A stretch of DNA of 64,000 bases from Streptomyces sp. CMB-StM0423 (GTDB taxonomy: Bacteria; Actinomycetota; Actinomycetes; Streptomycetales; Streptomycetaceae), in contig NZ_CP025407.1 in the NCBI RefSeq assembly GCF_002847285.1, forward strand, positions 7,567,001-7,631,000. The letters are read 5' to 3'. The notes below the pieces were generated by a model. That model was not told the DNA's origin. It made no database searches and saw only the letters and a program-made list of their open reading frames with translations. Position numbers and translations under genes: made by a program. Below, piece by piece: positions 1 through 10,778 of the stretch (position 1 is its first letter; every line of letters starts with the position of its first letter).

Positions 1-2
1 GC

Positions 3-317
3 CTCTGGCTCGCCGGCGCCGAGGCCGTCTCCGTCAACGGCCGCCGGCTCACCGCCCTGTCCGCGATCCGCGCGGCCGGCGACGCCATCCTCGTCGACAA
101 CCGCCCGCTGGCGCCGCCGTACACGGTGCTCGCCATCGGCGACGGCGAACGCCTCCTGGAGCGCTTCCGGGAGAACGCCGACGGCCACTACCTGGACGTG
201 CTCCAGGACAACTACGGCATCAGGGCCGGGATCTCCGCACGCGACGACCTCCGGCTGCCCGCCGCCACCGGCCTGTCCCTACGCCACGCAGAACCGAAGG
301 AGAACAACCCCTCGTGA
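3..317 (+). CDS. DUF881 family protein, C-terminal part (5' end outside window)
   Basis: The reading frame is open from the window edge and gives about 104 residues ending in a TGA at 315-317. It contains the DUF881-like stretch with SVNGRRLTALSAIR and later LAIGDGERL, which matches the C-terminal half of the DUF881 protein encoded in full further downstream. DUF881 proteins are actinobacterial and firmicute membrane-anchored coiled-coil proteins of unknown biochemical role, often found next to the small basic protein gene. The stop overlaps the GTG start of the next gene (GTGA), so the two are probably translationally coupled. The family call is fairly secure; the role is not known. Confidence 0.8.
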   Translation, partial: LWLAGAEAVSVNGRRLTALSAIRAAGDAILVDNRPLAPPYTVLAIGDGERLLERFRENADGHYLDVLQDNYGIRAGISARDDLRLPAATGLSLRHAEPKENNPS

Positions 318-646
318 TCGCCGTACTGGGCCTTGTCGCGGGCATCGTCATGGGCCTCGTGGTCCAGCCCGTGGTGCCGGCGGGCCTGGAGCCGTACCTG
401 CCCATCGCCGTCGTCGCCGCGCTCGACGCGGTCTTCGGAGCGCTGCGGGCCATGCTCGACGGGATCTTCGACGACAAGGTCTTCGTGGTGTCGTTCCTGT
501 CGAACGTCGTCGTGGCCGCGCTGATCGTCTTCCTCGGCGACAAGCTGGGCGTCGGCGCGCAGCTCTCCACGGGCGTGGTGGTCGTCCTCGGGATCCGGAT
601 CTTCTCCAACGCCGCCGCCATCCGGCGGCACGTCTTCCAGGCGTGA
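314..646 (+). CDS. sbp: Small basic protein Sbp (DUF1290), membrane protein
   Basis: This 110-residue protein starts with GTG at 314, overlapping the upstream stop. It has about three hydrophobic segments (roughly residues 2-22, 28-45 and 60-100) and the conserved DUF1290 pattern AALDAVFGALRAMLDG. Sbp-type proteins are short integral membrane proteins found between DUF881 genes in Gram-positive bacteria, and their function is not established. Its end overlaps the next DUF881 gene by four bases. Length and context are typical, so the assignment is strong although no activity can be stated. Confidence 0.85.
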   Translation: MIAVLGLVAGIVMGLVVQPVVPAGLEPYLPIAVVAALDAVFGALRAMLDGIFDDKVFVVSFLSNVVVAALIVFLGDKLGVGAQLSTGVVVVLGIRIFSNAAAIRRHVFQA

Positions 647-1932
647 TGCCCGTGTCCGACGAGACTCCGCCGAACTCCCCGCGCCCGGGCGACCCGCCCG
701 CCGCGTACCCGCAGGGCACGCCGGGCGTACCGCCGACACCGCCCACAGCGCCTACACCGTCCACACCGCCGCGCCCGCCCGCGCCCCGGCACCAGCCGCC
801 GCGGCACGCCTCGCGCGAGCACCCGCCGCCGCGCCACTCCCGCGACCAGCCGCCGCAGCCGCCGCGCCACGCCTCCCGCGAGCAGCCGCCGCGCAAGCCG
901 CCGCAGCAGCGGCCGGAGCCGTCACAGCAGCGGCCCGAGGGGTCGCAGCCGCCCGCCCAGCGGCCGACCCGGAAGCCCCCGGGGCCGCAGCCTCCTGGGC
1001 CGCAGCCTCCGGGCCAGCGGCAGCCTCCCGGCCAGCAGCGCCCCTCCGGGCAGCCGCGTCCTCCGGTGCCGCAGCAGCGTCCGCCCATGCAGCGGCGGCC
1101 CTCCGCGCCGCAGCTCCCCGGCCCTGCCTCTCCTCCCGAGCGCACGGCGCCCGCTGAGCGCTCCGCGCCCCCCGAGCCGCCCGCCCCGCCCGCCCCGCCC
1201 GCGCCCGAGCTCGGCGCAGGACGGCGCCGCCTGGTCGACGCCGTGTGGCCGCTCCGGCTGACCCGCTCGCAACTGATCGTCGCCCTGCTGCTGTTCATCC
1301 TCGGCCTGGGCCTGGCCATCCAGGTCCGCTCCACCGGCGAGTCCAGCGCGCTGCGCGGCGCCCGGCAGGAGGACCTCGTACGGATCCTCGACGAGTTGGA
1401 CGACCGCACCCAGCGGTTGGAGGACGAGCGCGAGCGGCTGGAGGACCAGAAGGCGGAGCTGGAGAACAGCTCCGACCAGGCGGAGGAGGCGCGCCGCCAG
1501 ACCGAGGCCAAGGAGCGCCAGCTCGGCGTGCTGGCCGGCACGGTTGCCGCCGAGGGCCCCGGCATCGAGATCACCGTCCGTGGCCCCGAGGGCGCCGTCG
1601 AGGCGGACATGCTGCTGGACACCATCCAGGAGCTGCGCGCTGCCGGTGCGGAGGCGATCCAGATCAACGGCGTGCGCGTGGTCGCGGGTACGCACTTCGC
1701 CGACGCCGGCGAGAGTGACGTGGCCATCGACGGCCGCCGGGTCTCCCAGCCGTACGTCTTCCGCGTGATCGGCCGGGCCGAGGATCTGGAGCCCGCGCTG
1801 AACATCCCCGGTGGGGTGGTTCAGACCATGGAGGAGGAGCAGGCTACGGTGTCCATCGAGCCCCGGGATACGGTCCTCGTGGACGCCTTGCGGCGGGAGA
1901 AGCGGCCTGACTACGCTCGGTCGTCGTCGTGA
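643..1932 (+). CDS. DUF881 family protein with long proline/glutamine/arginine-rich N-terminus
   Basis: The 429-residue product starts at GTG 643 or ATG 646, overlapping sbp. Residues 1 to about 190 are low-complexity and rich in Pro, Gln and Arg, with repeats such as PPGPQPPGPQPPGQ. A single transmembrane helix follows at about 210-228 (LIVALLLFILGLGLAIQV). Next comes a coiled-coil stretch at about 240-290 (ELDDRTQRLEDERERLEDQK) and the DUF881 domain to the C-terminus. The topology is most likely a disordered cytoplasmic head, one membrane pass and an extracellular coiled coil with a globular domain. The head is much longer than in ordinary DUF881 proteins. It is probably co-transcribed with sbp. 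Function is unknown. Confidence 0.85.
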   Translation: MMPVSDETPPNSPRPGDPPAAYPQGTPGVPPTPPTAPTPSTPPRPPAPRHQPPRHASREHPPPRHSRDQPPQPPRHASREQPPRKPPQQRPEPSQQRPEGSQPPAQRPTRKPPGPQPPGPQPPGQRQPPGQQRPSGQPRPPVPQQRPPMQRRPSAPQLPGPASPPERTAPAERSAPPEPPAPPAPPAPELGAGRRRLVDAVWPLRLTRSQLIVALLLFILGLGLAIQVRSTGESSALRGARQEDLVRILDELDDRTQRLEDERERLEDQKAELENSSDQAEEARRQTEAKERQLGVLAGTVAAEGPGIEITVRGPEGAVEADMLLDTIQELRAAGAEAIQINGVRVVAGTHFADAGESDVAIDGRRVSQPYVFRVIGRAEDLEPALNIPGGVVQTMEEEQATVSIEPRDTVLVDALRREKRPDYARSSS

Positions 1933-1997
1933 CCTCAAGGTTACGGGGGGTCGACGCATCGGCTGCGGTCGCGTAAGGGAAACTGTCCGGGGGTTGT

Positions 1998-2016
1998 GGA
2001 CGTTCAGTGAATGTCC
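1998..2016. promoter_or_regulatory. Near-perfect inverted repeat upstream of the garA-like gene
   Basis: The sequence GGACGTTCA-G-TGAATGTCC is a 9+9 bp inverted repeat with one mismatch, 72 bp before the GTG of the FHA gene, in the only sizeable gap (156 bp) of the first cluster. It could be a binding site for a dimeric regulator controlling the garA-ftsR-DUF151 run. One of the two MerR proteins nearby is a candidate, but this is inference. Confidence 0.35.
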
Positions 2017-2088
2017 GGTGCCGCTGATGCGCGTGTCGAGTGACCTGCTCGTACACGGGCCTGTCCGACGGTCAAGGGGAAATCGCCC

Positions 2089-2913
2089 GTGAAGTTGTTC
2101 GCTAAGTTGTTCGGGAGGGGCTCGGCGGATCGGCCGGGCCGGCACCGCGCCGCGTCCCAGGGCGGCGAGGCCGGCGAGCGCGCCTTGTACCGGGATCAGG
2201 CGCCTCCGCCGCCCGGCGACATTTCGGGTGGTCAGGGCGAGTCTTATGTTGACCCTGCCGCATCGGGCCGCATAGGTTTCGGGGAACCATCAACCTCAAG
2301 TGCGGGTGGAGGGTTCGCCCCCGGCTCGCATCCGCCCGACGCCGCTGCGGGCGCTCCGCAGCAGGAGGCACAGTCCATGGACCTGCCGGTATGCAACAGG
2401 TGCGGGGCCCGGAACGCCCAGGCGAGCCGGTTCTGCTCCAACTGCGGCGCCCCGCTGCGGGCCGGTGTGGCCGAGCGTCCCTCGGAGACCACCACCACGA
2501 TCTCCATCTCGGGCATCGAGGCATACGAGGCCGAGGTCGCCAGCGGCGGGCAGACGCTGCCGCCGCTGTCGCCCGAGGCGCAGGCGGCCGTCGACGCGCT
2601 GCCGCCCGGCTCCGCGCTGCTCGTCGTCCGCCGCGGCCCCAACTCCGGGGCCCGCTTCCTGCTGGACAGCGAGCTGACCACCGTCGGGCGCCACCCGCAG
2701 AGCGACATCTTCCTGGACGACGTCACGGTCTCCCGGCGGCACGTGGAGTTCCGCCGGACCCCTGACGGCCGGTTCTCGGTCGCCGACGTCGGCAGCCTCA
2801 ACGGCACGTACGTCAACCGCGAGCGGATCGACGAGTTCGAGCTGACCAGCGGGGACGAGGTGCAGATCGGAAAGTTCCGGCTGGTGTTCTTCGCCAGTCG
2901 GCGCACCGCCTGA
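2089..2913 (+). CDS. garA: FHA-domain protein, GarA/OdhI type, with zinc ribbon
   Basis: The 274-residue protein has an FHA domain at about 176-268 with GR200-201, SRRH215-218 and NGT238-240, the phosphothreonine-binding loops. A four-cysteine zinc ribbon lies at Cys102, 105, 116 and 119. A threonine run at 134-137 (SETTTTIS) sits where GarA and OdhI carry the Thr-Thr pair phosphorylated by Ser/Thr kinases. In relatives the FHA protein switches 2-oxoglutarate metabolism according to phosphorylation. The GTG at 2089 has AGGGGA upstream. An internal ATG at 2377 (Met97) is preceded by a perfect AGGAGG at 2363-2368 and would give a 178-residue form beginning just before the zinc ribbon. The symbol is assigned by domain order and neighbourhood. 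Confidence 0.85.
   Translation: MKLFAKLFGRGSADRPGRHRAASQGGEAGERALYRDQAPPPPGDISGGQGESYVDPAASGRIGFGEPSTSSAGGGFAPGSHPPDAAAGAPQQEAQSMDLPVCNRCGARNAQASRFCSNCGAPLRAGVAERPSETTTTISISGIEAYEAEVASGGQTLPPLSPEAQAAVDALPPGSALLVVRRGPNSGARFLLDSELTTVGRHPQSDIFLDDVTVSRRHVEFRRTPDGRFSVADVGSLNGTYVNRERIDEFELTSGDEVQIGKFRLVFFASRRTA
2363..2379 (+). promoter_or_regulatory. Internal ribosome site and ATG within the FHA gene
   Basis: AGGAGG at 2363-2368 is followed after 8 bases by an in-frame ATG at 2377. This is a better ribosome site than that of the annotated GTG. It could give a shorter protein starting at the zinc ribbon, without the roughly 96-residue Gly/Pro-rich head. Confidence 0.4.
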
Positions 2914-2946
2914 CGGCGGGGAGCACACGACCACGGGACGGAAGCG

Positions 2947-3669
2947 ATGGGCGACACCCCGAGGGGCGGCACCGCCGCTCCGGAAGCGGACCGGCCGGAC
3001 CGACGCCGGGCGCGCGACCGGCAGTTGAGCATCGGGGGCGTCCTCGCCGTGCTCCGCGAGGAGTTTCCCGAGGTCACCATCTCCAAGATCCGCTTCCTGG
3101 AGTCGGAGGGCCTGGTGGAGCCGCAGCGCTCGCCGGGCGGCTATCGCAAGTTCGGCACCGCGGACGTCGAGCGGCTGGCCCGGATCCTGCGTATGCAGCG
3201 GGATCACTACCTGCCGCTCAAGGTCATCCGTGAGCAGTTGGACGCCGACCCCGTGGCCGGCGCCGGGACCGGGGCCTCCGCCGTCGCGGAGGCCCCGCAC
3301 GATCCCCGTGTCGACCGGGAGACGCTGCTGCGCACCGCCGCCGTCGGCGAGGACGAGCTGGCGTCCTGGGAAGAATTCGGTCTCGTCGCCCCGGACGCCG
3401 ACGGGCTCTACGACGCGGACGCGGCCGCCGTCGCCCGTCTCGTGGCCGAGCTGGGCAGCTACGGGCTGCAGGCGCGCCACCTGCGCGGCCTCAAGGCCGC
3501 CGCGGACCGCGAGGCCGGCCTCGTCGAACAGGTCATCGGCCCGCTCCGGCAGCACCGCAGCCCGCAGACGCGGGCCCACGCGGAATCCACCGCCGAACGG
3601 CTGATCGAGCTGTCCGCGCGGCTGCACACGACCCTCGTACGGTCCTCACTGCGGGTCGCCGGCAACTGA
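2947..3669 (+). CDS. ftsR: MerR-family regulator at the FtsR position
   Basis: The 240-residue protein has an N-terminal MerR winged helix-turn-helix at about 26-100 (TISKIRFLESEGLVEPQR, then GGYRKFGTADVERLARILR). A long second half lacks the cysteines of metal-sensing MerR proteins. The gene directly after odhI/garA in corynebacteria encodes FtsR, an activator of ftsZ; in mycobacteria the equivalent is Rv1828. Position, length and HTH agree with that identity. It follows the FHA gene by 33 bp and is likely in the same transcript. The role in cell-division control is transferred from relatives, not seen here. Confidence 0.75.
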   Translation: MGDTPRGGTAAPEADRPDRRRARDRQLSIGGVLAVLREEFPEVTISKIRFLESEGLVEPQRSPGGYRKFGTADVERLARILRMQRDHYLPLKVIREQLDADPVAGAGTGASAVAEAPHDPRVDRETLLRTAAVGEDELASWEEFGLVAPDADGLYDADAAAVARLVAELGSYGLQARHLRGLKAAADREAGLVEQVIGPLRQHRSPQTRAHAESTAERLIELSARLHTTLVRSSLRVAGN

Positions 3670-3722
3670 CCGGTCCCGTGCTCGACTACCCAAAACCGCC
3701 GGGGTCGGCCTAGGGTTGCTGT

Positions 3723-4196
3723 GTGAACGAGCTCGACGTTGTGGGTGTCCGGGTGGAAATGCCCTCGAACCAACCGATCGTTCTCCTGCGTGAAGTGGGC
3801 GGCGACCGGTACCTTCCCATCTGGATCGGTCCTGGGGAGGCGACGGCGATCGCCTTCGCGCAGCAGGGCATGACCCCCGCGCGCCCGCTGACCCATGACC
3901 TGTTCAAGAACGTGCTGGACGCGGTCGGCCAGGAGCTGTCCGAGGTCCGGATCACCGACCTGCGGGAGGGCGTGTTCTACGCCGAGCTGGTGTTCTCCGG
4001 CGGCGCCGAGGTGAGCGCCCGCCCCTCCGACGCCATCGCGCTCGCGCTGCGCACCGGCACGCCGATCTACGGCAGCGAGGGCGTGCTCAACGACGCGGGG
4101 ATCTCGATCCCGGACGAGCAGGAGGACGAGGTGGAGAAGTTCCGCGAGTTCCTCGACCAGATCACGCCCGAGGACTTCGGTACGAATCCCCAGTGA
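3723..4196 (+). CDS. Bifunctional nuclease family protein (DUF151)
   Basis: The GTG start at 3723 gives 157 residues with the DUF151 opening ELDVVGVRVEMPSNQPIVLL, then LPIWIGPGEATAIAFAQQG and SARPSDAIALALR. The C-terminus is acidic. DUF151 proteins are found between the two MerR genes in actinobacteria; plant and thermophile relatives have reported RNase and DNase activity, though the bacterial role is unclear. It lies 53 bp after ftsR. Family membership is clear and biochemical activity in this organism is inferred only. Confidence 0.85.
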   Translation: MNELDVVGVRVEMPSNQPIVLLREVGGDRYLPIWIGPGEATAIAFAQQGMTPARPLTHDLFKNVLDAVGQELSEVRITDLREGVFYAELVFSGGAEVSARPSDAIALALRTGTPIYGSEGVLNDAGISIPDEQEDEVEKFREFLDQITPEDFGTNPQ

Positions 4197-4355
4197 GAGC
4201 CGCCCCCCGGTAGCCCGCCCGGGCCTACCGTGCGGGCGCCGTCGGCAAACCACCCGTAGGGTGATGAGCACCCGGCGTGCCCCGTGTGGCGTTCGTTGAC
4301 GCGCCCGGGGCGACTGCCTACCGTCGGGAGGCAGGTCAGGGAGCGGGAGGTCGGC

Positions 4356-4955
4356 GTGGTGGTCACGGGCGGCGGGAGATCGGCTGGCGGGGGCGGAGCT
4401 GTTCCGCTGTACGGGCACGGCGTGGAGCCCGCGAGGCGGCCACGGGCCGCGTCCGCGGACGCGGAGGAGGTCGGCTACCGGGGACCGGCGGCGTGTGCCG
4501 CGGCCGGCATCACGTACCGCCAGCTCGACTACTGGGCCCGTACGGGCCTCGTCGAGCCGAGCGTCCGCCCCGCGAACGGCTCGGGCGCCCAGCGGCTCTA
4601 CGGCTCCCACGACGTCGTCGTACTCAAGATCGTCAAGCGGCTGCTGGGCGCCGGGGTCTCGCTGCAGAGCATCAGGACGGCCGTCCGCCACCTGCGCGCG
4701 ACCGATCCGGCCGAGCTGCGGCGGATGACCCTCATCAGCGACGGCGCCACGGTCTACGAGTGCACGTCCCCCGACGAGGTCGTCGAGCTGCTCCAGGGCG
4801 GCCAGGGGATCTTCGGCATCGCCGTCGGCGTGGTCTGGAGCGACGTGCAGGCGGCCCTCGTGCAGTTGCACGCGGAGCGCGTCGACACCGGCGAGACGCT
4901 GGTCGGGCACAACGCCGCCGACGAGCTGGCGCGCCGCCGCAGCCGCGCCGGCTGA
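4356..4955 (+). CDS. MerR-family transcriptional regulator (Rv1830-like)
   Basis: The frame is open from 4284, but GTG 4356 is the likely start because GGGAGG at 4345-4350 precedes it by five bases. This gives 199 residues. The MerR helix-turn-helix is at about residues 30-100 (AAGITYRQLDYWARTGLVEP and SHDVVVLKIVKRLLGAG). The C-terminal half (VYECTSPDEVVELLQGGQ, then GIFGIAVGVVWSDVQ) matches the second MerR protein of the garA cluster. It has no metal-binding cysteine pattern, so it probably responds to another signal or acts constitutively. It is separated from the DUF151 gene by 159 bp and probably has its own promoter. Confidence 0.8.
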   Translation: MVVTGGGRSAGGGGAVPLYGHGVEPARRPRAASADAEEVGYRGPAACAAAGITYRQLDYWARTGLVEPSVRPANGSGAQRLYGSHDVVVLKIVKRLLGAGVSLQSIRTAVRHLRATDPAELRRMTLISDGATVYECTSPDEVVELLQGGQGIFGIAVGVVWSDVQAALVQLHAERVDTGETLVGHNAADELARRRSRAG

Positions 4956-5052
4956 CGCCCTCCGGCAGGCCGGCCGGTGGCCGCCCCGCGCCCCGGTCCG
5001 TACGACGCCGTCACGGCCGTCTGACGGCCGCTGCGGGGCCGATGTCGTACCC

Positions 5053-6441
5053 ATGGGGGACCATCACCGTGTGAGAAGCGCGCCGTCAGTCCTGCACCTG
5101 GACATGGACGCGTTCTACGCCGCCGTGGAGCAGGCCGCCAAGCCGAGCCTCAAGGGCAAGGCCGTGATCGTCGGCGGCCTCGGCCCCCGCGGCGTGGTGG
5201 CCACCGCGTCGTACGAGGCGCGGGTCTTCGGGGTGCACTCGGCGATGGCCATGGGCATGGCCCGCCGGCTCTGCCCGAACGCCGCGTTCCTCATCCCCCG
5301 CTTCCGGCTCTACCAGCAGGTCAGCGGCCAGGTCATGGCGCTGCTCGGGGAGCTGTCGCCACTGGTGGAGCCGCTGAGCCTGGACGAGGCGTTCGTCGAC
5401 CTCGAAGCCGGCGGCACGCCCGCGGAGGAGACGGCGCTACGGAGCGTGGCGCGCCGGCTCCGCGCCGACATCCGCGCCGCCACGGGCCTCACCGGGTCCG
5501 TCGGGCTCGCCGCGTCCAAGATGCTCGCCAAGGTCGCCTCCGAGCTGGCCAAGCCGGACGGGCTCGTCCTGGTACCGCCGGGCGGCGAGCGGGCGCTGCT
5601 GGGGCCGATGAACGTGCGGACGCTGCCGGGCGTCGGCCCGGCCACGGCGGACACGCTGCGCCGGGCCGGGATCACCACGGTCGGGGAGGTCACGGACGCC
5701 GGCGAGGACGAGATGGTGCGGCTGCTGGGCAAGGCGCACGGCACCGGGATCCACGTGATGGCGCTGGGGCTGGACGAGCGGCCGGTGGTGGCGGACCGGG
5801 ACACCAAGTCCGTCTCCGTCGAGGACACCTTCGACGTCGACCTCACCGACCGGGTCCGGATCCGCACCGAGGTCGAGCGGCTGGCGCGGCGGTGCGTGAC
5901 GCGGTTGCGCGGCGCCGGGCGCTCCGGCCGCACGGTGGTCCTCAAGGTCCGGCGGTACGACTTCTCCACCCTCACCCGCTCCGAGACCCTGCGCGGGCCC
6001 ACCGACGACCCGGCCGTGGTCACCGAGGCGGCGCTGCGGCTGCTGGACGGCGTGGAGACGACCGCGGGCGTGCGGCTGCTGGGCGTCGGCGTGAGCGGGC
6101 TCGCGGACTTCACGCAGGAGGACCTGTTCGCGCAGGCGGGCCAGGCGCCGGAGGTGCAGCACGGGCCGGTGGACGCCGACGGCCCGGTGGCGCTGCCGCC
6201 GCCCGGGCCGCCCCCGCCGCCCGCCGCGCCGGAGCCGGAGCCGGCCGCGCCGCAGTGGCTGCCGGGGCTGGACGTGCGGCACGCGGAGCACGGCCCCGGC
6301 TGGGTGCAGGGCAGCGGCGTCGGCCGGGTCACGGTGCGGTTCGAAGTGCCGGGCTCGGCGCCCGGGCGGGTGCGTACGTTCGCCGCGGACGACCCGGCGC
6401 TGGAGCCGGCGGACCCGCTGCCGCTGGTGCCGGTCGGCTGA
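5053..6441 (+). CDS. dinB: DNA polymerase IV (Y-family)
   Basis: The 462-residue protein carries the Y-family palm motifs DMDAFYAAVE (metal ligands around Asp17 and Asp19) and SLDEAF (Asp111, Glu112), then helix-hairpin-helix residues (TLPGVGPATADTLRRAGI). The little-finger domain continues to about 370. A proline-rich linker (about 375-405) leads to a C-terminal actinobacterial extension, QWLPGLDVRHAEHGPGW, found in DinB proteins of this phylum. It carries out error-prone lesion bypass synthesis. It stands alone, 97 bp after merR and convergent with the PRC-barrel gene. Confidence 0.93.
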   Translation: MGDHHRVRSAPSVLHLDMDAFYAAVEQAAKPSLKGKAVIVGGLGPRGVVATASYEARVFGVHSAMAMGMARRLCPNAAFLIPRFRLYQQVSGQVMALLGELSPLVEPLSLDEAFVDLEAGGTPAEETALRSVARRLRADIRAATGLTGSVGLAASKMLAKVASELAKPDGLVLVPPGGERALLGPMNVRTLPGVGPATADTLRRAGITTVGEVTDAGEDEMVRLLGKAHGTGIHVMALGLDERPVVADRDTKSVSVEDTFDVDLTDRVRIRTEVERLARRCVTRLRGAGRSGRTVVLKVRRYDFSTLTRSETLRGPTDDPAVVTEAALRLLDGVETTAGVRLLGVGVSGLADFTQEDLFAQAGQAPEVQHGPVDADGPVALPPPGPPPPPAAPEPEPAAPQWLPGLDVRHAEHGPGWVQGSGVGRVTVRFEVPGSAPGRVRTFAADDPALEPADPLPLVPVG

Positions 6442-6472
6442 CGTCGGGGGGCTGGTGCCCGGCGGTGGCCTG

Positions 6473-6865
6473 TCAGTCGTCGGAGCCGGCGACCTCGCCG
6501 AAGTCCCGGTCCTGTGGCGGCCGCTGCTGCGGATGGGTGTTGGCGACCTCCGGCGGCAGCGTCATGCCGTAGTGGTGGTAGAGCTGGAGCTCCTGCGCGG
6601 GGGAGAGGTGCCGGCCTACGCCGAAGTCCGGCGCGTCCTTGATCAGCTCCCGTTCGAACGGCACCCGCAGCCCCTCGTCCGCCAGCTCGCTCGGCCCCAG
6701 CGGCACGAACGCGTCCCGGTGGAACAGGCCCGTGCGCACCGCCGCCCACTGCGGGGCGCCGGTGGCGTCGTCGAGGTACACCTCGTCGACGGTCCCGAGC
6801 TTGTCGCCGTTGCTGTCGTACGCGCGCACGCCGATCAGGCTCCGGGGGTCGATGTCGGTCTGCAC
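6473..6865 (-). CDS. PRC-barrel domain protein
   Basis: The likely start is GTG at 6865, preceded by GGGAGG four bases upstream; a GTG four codons earlier is also in frame but overlaps that ribosome site. The product is about 130 residues, with a PRC-barrel in the first two thirds (SLIGVRAYDSNGDKLGTVDE, then LFHRDAFVPLGPS). The tail includes LSPAQELQLYHHYGM. PRC-barrel proteins are small beta-barrel modules linked to RNA processing or stress in various bacteria. No specific role can be inferred. It converges on dinB. Confidence 0.8.
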   Translation of the reverse strand: MQTDIDPRSLIGVRAYDSNGDKLGTVDEVYLDDATGAPQWAAVRTGLFHRDAFVPLGPSELADEGLRVPFERELIKDAPDFGVGRHLSPAQELQLYHHYGMTLPPEVANTHPQQRPPQDRDFGEVAGSDD

Positions 6866-7021
6866 GGTGCCTCCCACGTCTCGTCACAGCTCCGCTGCCT
6901 CCACGTAACGGCACAAGAGGCCCCGCGGCCACTCGGCGGGCGCCGCCCGGGCGCACGTGAGCGCACGCCCCGCGCCGGGATGCGCGGGGCGTGCGCTGGT
7001 ACGCTGATCGTGGCCGCAGAC

Positions 7022-7232
7022 CCCGTGCGGGAGAGTCCTCCGCCCGCCAGCCGGAGGCGCCGAAGGAGCAACTCCTCCCCGGAATCTCTCAGGCCCCCGT
7101 ACCGCACGGACGAGGTCACTCTGGAAAGCAGGGCGGGCCGCCGCGCGGCCCTTCCTCACCGACGGTGCAAGCCGGGCCGCGCCCAGTCAGGGCGTGCCGG
7201 TGAAGCTCTCAGGTCCGGATGACAGAGGGGGA
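7022..7232 (+). ncRNA. Tandem glycine riboswitch controlling gcvP
   Basis: Two glycine aptamers lie in series before gcvP. The first (about 7027-7131) shows GGGAGAGTCC, then GGCGCCGAAGGAGCAA, AATCTCTCAGGC and CACTCTGGAAAGCAG. The second (about 7155-7232) shows CACCGACGGTGCAAGCC, GGTGAAGCTCTCAGGT and GATGACAGAGGGGGA. These are the highly conserved blocks of the Rfam glycine family. Glycine binding is expected to switch on expression of the glycine decarboxylase gene 60 bases downstream. The gcvP AGGAGG (7282-7287) lies outside both aptamers, so either a terminator/antiterminator or access to the ribosome site could be the output. Confidence 0.93.
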
Positions 7233-7292
7233 GGCCGTACGGGTGCCCGGCCCAGGGGTATCCGCGAAGGTCCGCGCGACCAGGAGGCCCCT

Positions 7293-10190
<2,898 letters not shown>

Positions 10191-10214
10191 CGTACGCCCG
10201 CGCGCGTACCGCAC

Positions 10215-10242
10215 CCGGCCCGGCGCCCCCGCGCCGGGCCGG
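10215..10242. terminator. Hairpin terminator between gcvP and the DUF5999 gene
   Basis: CCGGCCCGGCGC (10215-10226) pairs perfectly with GCGCCGGGCCGG (10231-10242) around a CCCC loop. It lies 25 bp after the gcvP stop and between convergent genes, so it can serve both. There is no U-tract, as is usual in this G+C range. Confidence 0.6.
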
Positions 10243-10314
10243 CGGCGTGCGAGGCGGGCGCGCGGCCGCGGGGACCGCCCGGCGGGCGGCGGCCGCGACC
10301 GCCGCCCGGGCAGG

Positions 10315-10521
10315 TCAGGCCGCGGCGGTCACGTCGTCGGCGTTCGGCGGCCGGTGCGGCGCGATGATCCGGCCGTCGGGCAGCAGCTCGCCGGTGTCCT
10401 CGAACAGCAGGACGCCGTTGCAGAGCAGGCTCCAGCCCTGCTCCGGGTGGTTCGCCACCGGGCGCGCCGCCTCCCGGTCGGTGGACTGGGCGGTGGGGCA
10501 GGGTGGCTGGTGCTGGCACAT
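10315..10521 (-). CDS. DUF5999 family small protein
   Basis: The 68-residue protein reads MCQHQPPCPTAQSTD and later HPEQGWSLLCNGVLLFEDTG, the conserved core of DUF5999, a short protein common in Streptomyces. It has three cysteines (2, 8, 34) that might bind a metal. The function is unknown. The ATG at 10521 is the first residue of the conserved block. The gene is convergent with gcvP across a hairpin. Confidence 0.8.
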   Translation of the reverse strand: MCQHQPPCPTAQSTDREAARPVANHPEQGWSLLCNGVLLFEDTGELLPDGRIIAPHRPPNADDVTAAA

Positions 10522-10778
10522 GGCTGGGTACTCTCGTCGTTTCGTGGTCTCGGTCCTGCGGTCTGCAGATGTCATCGCCGCCCCCGTGTCGACTCGTTCC
10601 GCATCCAGTGTTCCCCCGCGCGCGTCAATTCGCAGGGATTTACCGGCAGGTGGTCTCCGGGGCAGAAGACGCATCACCCTCGCGGGCGGTTGCTCGGTGC
10701 CGGACCATCCTTTCGGGGGGTGCACCGGCCGGGAGTGGACTAGTCCACAGCGGTGATCAGACCGTGACCTCGCCGTGA

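Noticed and set aside
348..1805. Long open frame on the minus strand overlapping the DUF881 gene
   Set aside because: Composition is Arg/Gly/Cys-rich shadow of the proline-rich plus-strand gene; no family features.
4284..4355. Upstream start at 4284 for the second MerR gene
   Set aside because: No ribosome site there; the GTG at 4356 has GGGAGG and better matches family length.
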